From positions 1 to 10,230 of the forward strand of contig CAAGRM010000169.1 in the NCBI GenBank assembly GCA_900772675.1: 10,230 nt of DNA. The letters are read 5' to 3'. The stretch comes from Lachnospiraceae bacterium (GTDB lineage Bacteria; Bacillota; Clostridia; Lachnospirales; Lachnospiraceae). Below are positions 5,340 to 10,230 of the stretch, one piece after another. Each line of letters opens with the position of its first letter. The first letter of the stretch is position 1. The notes under the pieces were generated by a model that saw only the letters and a list, made by a program, of their open reading frames with translations, was not told where the DNA came from and did not search any database. The translations under genes and the position numbers were made by a program.

Positions 5340-6701
5340 ATGGCACCATGGTATGAAGAGGCAGAATTTTATCACATCTATCCGATCGGACTGACCGGTG
5401 CGCCGAGGAAAAATGAATCGGAAGAAACGGCACACCGTTTTTCCACACTGGAACAGTGGCTTTCACATATTGCCGATCTTGGCTGCACTGCAATCTACAT
5501 TGGACCCTTGTTTGAATCAACCACACATGGATACGATACAAAAGACTACAAACAGGTAGACCGCCGTTTAGGCGACAATGCGGATTTTACCGCTTACGTG
5601 AAAAAAGCGCACGAACTCGGCATCAAAGTGGTCGTAGACGGTGTCTTCAACCACACCGGCCGTGAATTTTTTGCGTTCCGCGATATTCAGGAAAAAAGAG
5701 AACAGTCTCCCTACTGCAGCTGGTATAAAGGAATCTGGTTTGGTGGAAATACCTGCTATAATGACGGATTTTCCTACGAAGCATGGAGAAACTGCTTTGA
5801 ACTTGTCAATCTGAATCTCCAGAACCAGCAGGTTCGTGACTATCTGCTGGGCGTCATCGATTTCTGGATCGATGAATTTGACATTGACGGCATCCGCCTC
5901 GACTGCGCAGACTGCCTGGATTTTGGGTTTATGGAACAGATGCGTGCACGCACATCCGCAAAAAAAGAGGACTTCTGGCTGATGGGTGAGGTCATCCACG
6001 GCGACTATGCACGTTATATCGGAGATGGACAGCATCTGCTGCACAGCGTTACAAACTACGAGCTTCACAAAGGACTTTATTCGGGACATAACGATCATAA
6101 TTACTTTGAAATTGCACATACGATTCGCCGCGAATTTGACGAAAACGGCGGTATTTACAAAGGAAAGAAACTGTACAGCTTTGTTGATAACCACGATGTA
6201 GACCGTCTGGCCAGCAAGCTGAATGTGAAAGGAAATCTGATTCCGGTTTATGCGCTTTTATATTTCCTGCCGGGCATCCCGTCCATCTATTATGGATCAG
6301 AGTTTGGTATTGAGGGAAGAAAAGAAGGCGGAAACGACGATCCACTGCGTCCGGCACTGGATCTTGCAGAACTGGAAAACGATCCGCCGGTAAAAGAGCT
6401 TCCGGCATGGATCCGGACTTTATCGGACGTTCGGAAAAAACATCCGGCCGCAAGATGCGGAAGATACCGCGAACTGCTGCTGACAAACCGTCAGTATGCA
6501 TTTGCCCGCTTCGATGAATCCGATGTCCTTATTACAGCGGTAAATAATGATGAAAACCAGAGTGCGGGAATTCAGATCCCTGCACCTTGCGACGGAACAT
6601 GGAAAAACGCGGTAACCGGCGAAGCCATTTCTCCAGAAAATGGAAGACTTTTCGTTGAAATACCTCCGTGCGGCTGTGTTCTGATTGAAAAAGAAGCATA
6701 A
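5340..6701 (+). CDS. GH13 alpha-amylase family glycosidase, cytoplasmic
   Basis: This 453-residue (beta/alpha)8-barrel enzyme of glycoside hydrolase family 13 probably hydrolyses alpha-1,4 (perhaps also alpha-1,6) bonds in maltodextrins or cyclodextrins. All four GH13 regions are visible: DGVFNH (100-105), GIRLDCAD with nucleophile Asp188, GEVIHG with acid/base Glu217, and FVDNHDVDR with Asp286. The GGNDDPLRP segment at 330-338 recalls cyclomaltodextrinase/neopullulanase-type enzymes, but the N-terminal domain of that group is missing and region V reads LVNLN instead of MPKLN or QPDLN. A short C-terminal beta domain ends the protein. There is no signal peptide. An upstream in-frame ATG at 5250 exists, but 5340 is preferred because AAGGAGG (5324-5330) lies nine bases before it and homology begins there. 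The next gene, glgB, starts 14 bases after the stop. Confidence 0.9.
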   Translation: MAPWYEEAEFYHIYPIGLTGAPRKNESEETAHRFSTLEQWLSHIADLGCTAIYIGPLFESTTHGYDTKDYKQVDRRLGDNADFTAYVKKAHELGIKVVVDGVFNHTGREFFAFRDIQEKREQSPYCSWYKGIWFGGNTCYNDGFSYEAWRNCFELVNLNLQNQQVRDYLLGVIDFWIDEFDIDGIRLDCADCLDFGFMEQMRARTSAKKEDFWLMGEVIHGDYARYIGDGQHLLHSVTNYELHKGLYSGHNDHNYFEIAHTIRREFDENGGIYKGKKLYSFVDNHDVDRLASKLNVKGNLIPVYALLYFLPGIPSIYYGSEFGIEGRKEGGNDDPLRPALDLAELENDPPVKELPAWIRTLSDVRKKHPAARCGRYRELLLTNRQYAFARFDESDVLITAVNNDENQSAGIQIPAPCDGTWKNAVTGEAISPENGRLFVEIPPCGCVLIEKEA

Positions 6702-6715
6702 AGGGGATTTTTTCT

Positions 6716-8686
6716 ATGAAGGAAACTGCGAAAACAACGGCAAGAACAACAGTGAAAACCGGAAAAGCGCCGAAAAAACCGGTGGGCTATCAGCCAAGAT
6801 TTTCTGAACTGGATCAGTATTTATTCGGTCAGGCAACCCATTACGATATTTTCCGGAAAATGGGTGCGCACCTGGACAAAAAAGACGGAAAGGTAGGAGC
6901 ATGGTTCACCGTGTGGGCTCCGCATGCGGCGGAGGTATCTGTTATCGGCGAATTCAACGGCTGGGACGCCCATGCCAATGTGATGCGAAAAGTCGGCGAA
7001 GACGGCGTTTACGAAGTGTTTGTTCCGGGTGTGACAGAAGGAATGATGTATAAATATTACATTCGCACACCGGACGGAAGAGAACTGTATAAGGCAGATC
7101 CATACGCATTTGCATCGGAAAAACGGCCGGGAACCGCATCCAAAGTAGCAGAAATCGAAGGCTACCGCTGGGGCGACAGCGAATGGCTGACGAACCGCAA
7201 AAAATTTGATGTTCAAAAATCCGCACTTTCTATTTATGAAGTGCACCCGGGCTCCTGGATGAAGCATCCGTGGTCCGAATCGAACCCGGACGGATTCTAC
7301 AATTACGTGCAGCTTGCCCATTCACTGGCAGATTATGTGAAGAAAATGGGTTACACCCACGTAGAGCTGATGGGAATTGCCGAGCATCCGTTTGACGGTT
7401 CCTGGGGATATCAGGTAACGGGCTACTATGCACCGACCTCCCGTTATGGAACACCGAAAGAATTTAAATATCTTGTCGATTATCTGCATAAAAATAAAAT
7501 CGGCGTTATCCTGGACTGGGTACCGGCGCACTTCCCGAAGGATGCGCACGGACTGGCTGACTTCGATGGACAGCCGCTGTACGAGTACGCCGACCCGCGG
7601 AAAGGTGAGCACCCGGAGTGGGGAACCAAGATTTTTGACTATGGCAAAAATGAAGTCAAGAACTTTATGCTGGCGAATGCACTCTACTGGGTTGAAGAGT
7701 ATCATGTCGACGGTCTTCGTGTGGATGCGGTTGCTTCCATGCTGTATCTCGATTACGGAAAAGAGCCGGGTCAGTGGGTGCCGAACAGGAACGGTGGAAA
7801 TGAAAATCTGGAAGCCGTTGAGTTTTTCAAACATCTGAATACACTGGTGCGCGGACGAAACAAGGGTGTGATCATGATCGCCGAGGAGTCCACAACATGG
7901 CCGAAGGTAACCGGAAGTGTGGAGGAAGGCGGCCTGCACTTCTCCTACAAATGGAACATGGGATGGATGCATGACTTCCTTGATTATATGAAGCTCGATC
8001 CGTATTTCCGCAAATACAACCATAACAAGATGACGTTCGGTATGACGTATGCGTTTTCCGAAAATTATATTCTTGTGTTGTCGCATGACGAGGTAGTTCA
8101 TCTGAAATGCTCTATGATCAACAAAATGCCGGGCAATCTAGATGAAAAATTCCAGAACCTGATGGTGGGTTATGCCTTCATGTTTGGCCATCCCGGTAAA
8201 AAACTGCTGTTCATGGGACAGGATTTCGGGCAGCTCCGCGAGTGGAGCGAGGAACGGGAGATTGACTGGTTCCTGCTGGCAGAAGAGGGACATCAGCATT
8301 TGCAGAGCTTCTTTAGTGACCTGCTGAAAATGTACAGAAAGTACCCGGCACTTTATGCGAATGACTGTGGCTACGAAGGCTTCCAGTGGATCAACGCCGA
8401 CGACGGTGACCGGAGCATCTACAGCTTTGTGCGCTGGTCACCGACAGGAAAAAACAATCTGCTGTTCGTCTGCAATTTCACGCCGGTCGAGCGTCCGGAC
8501 TATATGTGTGGTGTACCGCGTAAAAAACAGTACCGCCTGGTACTCGACAGCTCCGATATGAAATACGGCGGTCCGACCGAAAAACGTCAGGTAGCCTACC
8601 GCGCCAAAGAGGGAGAATGCGATGGCCAGCCATATCGGATTGCATATTCACTTCCGGCGTATGGTGTGGCGGTGTTCAGCTTCTGA
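6716..8686 (+). CDS. glgB: 1,4-alpha-glucan branching enzyme
   Basis: This 656-residue enzyme cuts an alpha-1,4 glucan chain and rejoins it by an alpha-1,6 link, creating branches in glycogen. A CBM48-type beta-sandwich (about 55-135: WFTVWAPHAAEVSVIGEFNGWD) precedes the GH13 barrel. Catalytic regions are DWVPAHFP (267-274), GLRVDAVASMLYLDY with nucleophile Asp337, IAEESTTWP with acid/base Glu390, and LSHDEVVH with Asp458. The C-terminal beta domain ends in LPAYGVAVFSF. Length fits bacterial GlgB with a single N-terminal CBM48. The first 22 residues are a Lys/Thr-rich tail of unknown role. In region IV the usual HDEVVHGK reads HDEVVHLK. The start has AAAGGGG (6700-6706) eight bases upstream and overlaps the GH13 stop codon. 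No glgC, glgA or glgP is nearby. A terminator follows 31 bases after the stop. Confidence 0.95.
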   Translation: MKETAKTTARTTVKTGKAPKKPVGYQPRFSELDQYLFGQATHYDIFRKMGAHLDKKDGKVGAWFTVWAPHAAEVSVIGEFNGWDAHANVMRKVGEDGVYEVFVPGVTEGMMYKYYIRTPDGRELYKADPYAFASEKRPGTASKVAEIEGYRWGDSEWLTNRKKFDVQKSALSIYEVHPGSWMKHPWSESNPDGFYNYVQLAHSLADYVKKMGYTHVELMGIAEHPFDGSWGYQVTGYYAPTSRYGTPKEFKYLVDYLHKNKIGVILDWVPAHFPKDAHGLADFDGQPLYEYADPRKGEHPEWGTKIFDYGKNEVKNFMLANALYWVEEYHVDGLRVDAVASMLYLDYGKEPGQWVPNRNGGNENLEAVEFFKHLNTLVRGRNKGVIMIAEESTTWPKVTGSVEEGGLHFSYKWNMGWMHDFLDYMKLDPYFRKYNHNKMTFGMTYAFSENYILVLSHDEVVHLKCSMINKMPGNLDEKFQNLMVGYAFMFGHPGKKLLFMGQDFGQLREWSEEREIDWFLLAEEGHQHLQSFFSDLLKMYRKYPALYANDCGYEGFQWINADDGDRSIYSFVRWSPTGKNNLLFVCNFTPVERPDYMCGVPRKKQYRLVLDSSDMKYGGPTEKRQVAYRAKEGECDGQPYRIAYSLPAYGVAVFSF

Positions 8687-8717
8687 AATAAGATAGTTAC
8701 TAATTTTGATTAATATC

Positions 8718-8770
8718 ATGACCGGCAGAGAATGAAAGAGATTTCATAAATCTGTCGGTCATTGTGTTTT
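8718..8770 (+). terminator. Terminator-like hairpin after glgB
   Basis: Arms 8718-8729 and 8751-8762 pair over 12 bases with one G-U. Inside them ATGAAA (8732-8737) pairs with TTTCAT (8742-8747) around a GAGA loop. The tail TGTGTTTT is only partly a T run, so read-through into the next gene is possible. Confidence 0.7.
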
Positions 8771-8799
8771 GCGTTCGAAGGAAAAGAGGTGCTGATTGG

Positions 8800-9465
8800 A
8801 TGAAGAACGAAAGAAAAGAGCCGATACAGATTCCGCAGATCCGGACAATCAATAATCATATTTCTTATCTCACACCGACAGAACATCCACTTTCGGCAAA
8901 TGTTGTGATCATCGAGGGTGATGCATTTTTCTGGGTATATGACGTGGGAAATCATCCTGCGGTTTCAGAAATTCTGCAGAAAAAGTCAGAACAGGAAGGA
9001 AAAGAAATTCGGGTGATTTTATCCCATTTTCATCCCGACCATATCGGGAATCTGTCGGAGATTTCGTGCGAAGCGGTTTACCAGGGAAAAAATACGTTTC
9101 GTTATACAAAAACAGGAACTGTGATAGAAGAAGATACGTGGTTTCAGGACGGTGACGTGCGGTTACATTTATTTCCGATTCCATCGAGTCATGCCAAAGG
9201 ATCACTTGCATTGGAAGTGGATGAAACGTGGTGTTTTCTCGGCGATGCGGCATACGCGACGCAGAAAGACGGTCAGACCGTATATAATGCGGAGCGGCTG
9301 CTGGCGGAAATCCGTGTTCTGAAAAACGTGCGTGCGCCGTATTTTCTCCTGAGCCACAGCGAACCGTTTCAGCAGAACAAAGAGGATGTACTGGAATGGA
9401 TGGAAGCGATTTATGAGAAACGGAAACGAGATGAATCATATATAAAAACACCCCAGCGCGTATGA
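8800..9465 (+). CDS. MBL-fold metallo-hydrolase
   Basis: This 221-residue protein has a complete metallo-beta-lactamase-fold metal site: SHFHPDH with His76, His78, Asp80 and His81, then His131 in SSHAKGS, Asp149 in LGDAAY, and His186 in LLSHSEP. Such proteins bind two zinc or iron ions and hydrolyse esters, thioesters, lactones or phosphoesters; the substrate cannot be read from the sequence. There is no signal peptide, so it is likely cytoplasmic. The start chosen is an ATG with GAGGTG (8785-8790) nine bases before it. An in-frame GTG at 8764 lies within the terminator hairpin tail and has no ribosome site. No strong promoter of its own is visible, so it may depend on read-through from glgB. 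Its stop lies 22 bases from the stop of the convergent lipoprotein gene. Confidence 0.85.
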   Translation: MKNERKEPIQIPQIRTINNHISYLTPTEHPLSANVVIIEGDAFFWVYDVGNHPAVSEILQKKSEQEGKEIRVILSHFHPDHIGNLSEISCEAVYQGKNTFRYTKTGTVIEEDTWFQDGDVRLHLFPIPSSHAKGSLALEVDETWCFLGDAAYATQKDGQTVYNAERLLAEIRVLKNVRAPYFLLSHSEPFQQNKEDVLEWMEAIYEKRKRDESYIKTPQRV

Positions 9466-9487
9466 CAGGGAGTCCTTCGAGGCTGAA

Positions 9488-9949
9488 TCAGTTATGCCAC
9501 TTCGGCAATTCACTTTCTTTCACTGGAACTGATTCAAGATCCATATTTGACCAATATGAGCCGATATCTGAACTTGTGAAGTATTCAAAATTGCCCGTGG
9601 AAGATTTCAGCTTTCCGTTCTTGACTCCATTGCAGACATAAACCAGTTCGTAGTTTGTCCCATCCGAAAGGTTAAATCGAAAACTGGTCACATCTGCTCC
9701 TGTGATTTCTTCGACTTGTTTGTCTGTCAATGATAAGTTTTCAAATATATGATACAAGTCTGTTATATCAGTTTTTGCAACGACTATTTTCTTTTCTGCT
9801 GATACCGGTGCTCCCGCATAGTGGTACATTTCGATATTTTCAACATCTCCAACTTCAAAAGGAAAGTCGATATGGACCGTTTCTTTGCTACAGCCGACCA
9901 GTACCATCATTGAGATCAGCAAGGCTATCAAACTTGTCGCTTTTTTCAT
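9488..9949 (-). CDS. Small lipoprotein of unknown function
   Basis: This 153-residue protein begins with a lipoprotein signal: MKKATS, a hydrophobic stretch LIALLISMMV, then the lipobox LVGC with Cys20 as the lipidated residue. The mature part is soluble, mildly acidic, and reads like a small alpha/beta domain (DITDLYHIFENLSLTDKQV, then VTSFRFNLSDGTNYELVYV). I do not recognise the family. The ATG at 9949 is chosen because GAGGAG (9959-9964) lies nine bases upstream and it opens directly on the signal peptide. A longer in-frame start at 10045 would put 32 charged residues before the signal and run through the leader hairpin. It is transcribed towards the MBL gene. Membrane attachment on the outer face is well supported; function is unknown. 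Confidence 0.82.
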   Translation of the reverse strand: MKKATSLIALLISMMVLVGCSKETVHIDFPFEVGDVENIEMYHYAGAPVSAEKKIVVAKTDITDLYHIFENLSLTDKQVEEITGADVTSFRFNLSDGTNYELVYVCNGVKNGKLKSSTGNFEYFTSSDIGSYWSNMDLESVPVKESELPKWHN

Positions 9950-9970
9950 ATCATCACGCTCCTCGTCATG

Positions 9971-10033
9971 TTTTTGACGGGTCAAGAGTTCAAAAATCCT
10001 CTTGCAAGCGAGCTTGCATTGGCTTTTTGACCC
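9971..10033 (-). promoter_or_regulatory. Structured leader of the lipoprotein gene with competing stems
   Basis: Between the predicted promoter and the ribosome site lie nested inverted repeats: 9979-9985 with 10027-10033 (seven perfect pairs), 9990-9999 with 10021-10030 (ten with one mismatch), and 10003-10008 with 10013-10018 around a CGAG loop. The first two share bases 10027-10030, so they compete. A third copy of the TTTTTGA motif at 9971-9977 can also pair with 9990-9996. No T run follows in the minus direction, so it is not a simple terminator. Confidence 0.6.
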
Positions 10034-10051
10034 TGGTATCATCATAATTTG

Positions 10052-10081
10052 AGTATATCATAGTTTAACCGAATCAGGCAA
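10052..10081 (-). promoter_or_regulatory. Probable promoter of the lipoprotein gene
   Basis: On the minus strand TTGCCT (10076-10081) and TATACT (10052-10057) are 18 bases apart. RNA would start near 10045, giving a leader of about 95 nt that contains the nested hairpins. It is one or two bases off consensus in each box. Confidence 0.55.
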
Positions 10082-10086
10082 GTCAC

Positions 10087-10228
10087 CTGCTTCCATTGCG
10101 CGAAGCAATAAGCAGCGGGTTGGGATTGTTCACTCAGCAGTGAAACACTTGCTGTTTCGCTGCGTAAGAAAGTGATTCAGGCGTGAGCAGCCCTCCTTTT
10201 GCGAAGCAAAACTTTAAATGAGGGCTGC
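10087..10228. repeat. Cluster of three hairpin-forming inverted repeats
   Basis: First: CTGCTT (10087-10092) with AAGCAG (10110-10115), enclosing ATTGC (10095-10099) with GCAAT (10105-10109). Second: 10137-10147 with 10153-10163 (11 pairs, one G-U), flanked by TCACT (10130-10134) with AGTGA (10171-10175). Third: GCAGCCCTC (10187-10195) with GAGGGCTGC (10220-10228), enclosing TTTTGC (10197-10202) with GCAAAA (10206-10211). The first and third contain GCGAAGC, a sequence known to form an unusually stable DNA mini-hairpin. No reading frame is convincing here. The cluster may continue beyond the window. Confidence 0.65.
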
Positions 10229-10230
10229 GA

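Noticed and set aside
9466..9487. A shared terminator between the MBL gene and the lipoprotein gene
   Set aside because: Only a short imperfect stem (AGTCCT/AGGCT) with no T run is present in the 22-base gap.
9950..10045. N-terminal extension of the lipoprotein from an ATG at 10045
   Set aside because: It would bury the signal peptide behind 32 charged residues and cover the leader hairpins; the ATG at 9949 has a clear ribosome site.

Overview
The window looks like a chromosomal segment of a low-to-mid GC Firmicute, most likely a gut-type member of the Lachnospiraceae (Clostridia). The basis is indirect: strong AAGGAGG-type ribosome binding sites, TTGACA/TATAAT-type promoters, a NlpC/P60 plus 3D wall hydrolase of the kind common in spore-forming Firmicutes, an Rpn/PD-(D/E)XK protein of the type abundant in that family, and long palindromic intergenic elements. 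No database search was possible, so the taxonomic call is an inference.

Layout. At the left edge is the 3' part of a plus-strand cell-wall hydrolase (SH3, NlpC/P60, repetitive linker, 3D domain). Its last 19 bases overlap the end of a minus-strand pair: a PLP-dependent threonine aldolase-like enzyme followed by an S66 (LD-carboxypeptidase/MccF-type) serine peptidase, read from a near-consensus promoter at 3078-3106. Divergent from this pair is an Rpn-family nuclease-like gene (3153-4136, TTG start) ending in a clear terminator. Next come a strong promoter with a built-in TetR-type operator (4252-4280), an unusually long leader of about 450 nt (a G-poor A/C-rich part, then a long imperfect hairpin), and a three-gene cluster: tetR-type regulator, GH13 alpha-amylase-family hydrolase, and glycogen branching enzyme GlgB. 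A terminator-like hairpin closes the cluster. A metallo-beta-lactamase-fold hydrolase follows. A minus-strand small lipoprotein converges on it. The lipoprotein's leader and upstream DNA are full of hairpins up to the window end.

How the genes fit together. The TetR protein probably represses its own operon, and with it two alpha-glucan enzymes that remodel (GlgB) and hydrolyse (GH13) intracellular glucans. No glgC, glgA or glgP is in view. The wall hydrolase and the S66 peptidase could both act on peptidoglycan peptides, but they are convergent and not co-transcribed.

The most interesting points are these. (1) Inside the Rpn gene there is an extended -10 promoter motif, then a good Shine-Dalgarno and an in-frame ATG, which would yield a separate 69-residue C-terminal protein. 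This matches the gene-within-gene toxin/antitoxin arrangement known for E. coli Rpn anti-phage proteins. (2) A 227-253 bp imperfect palindrome sits between the operator-promoter and the tetR start, its descending arm ending just before the ribosome binding site. (3) The lipoprotein leader has mutually exclusive pairing segments next to its ribosome binding site, with a cluster of three hairpins further upstream.
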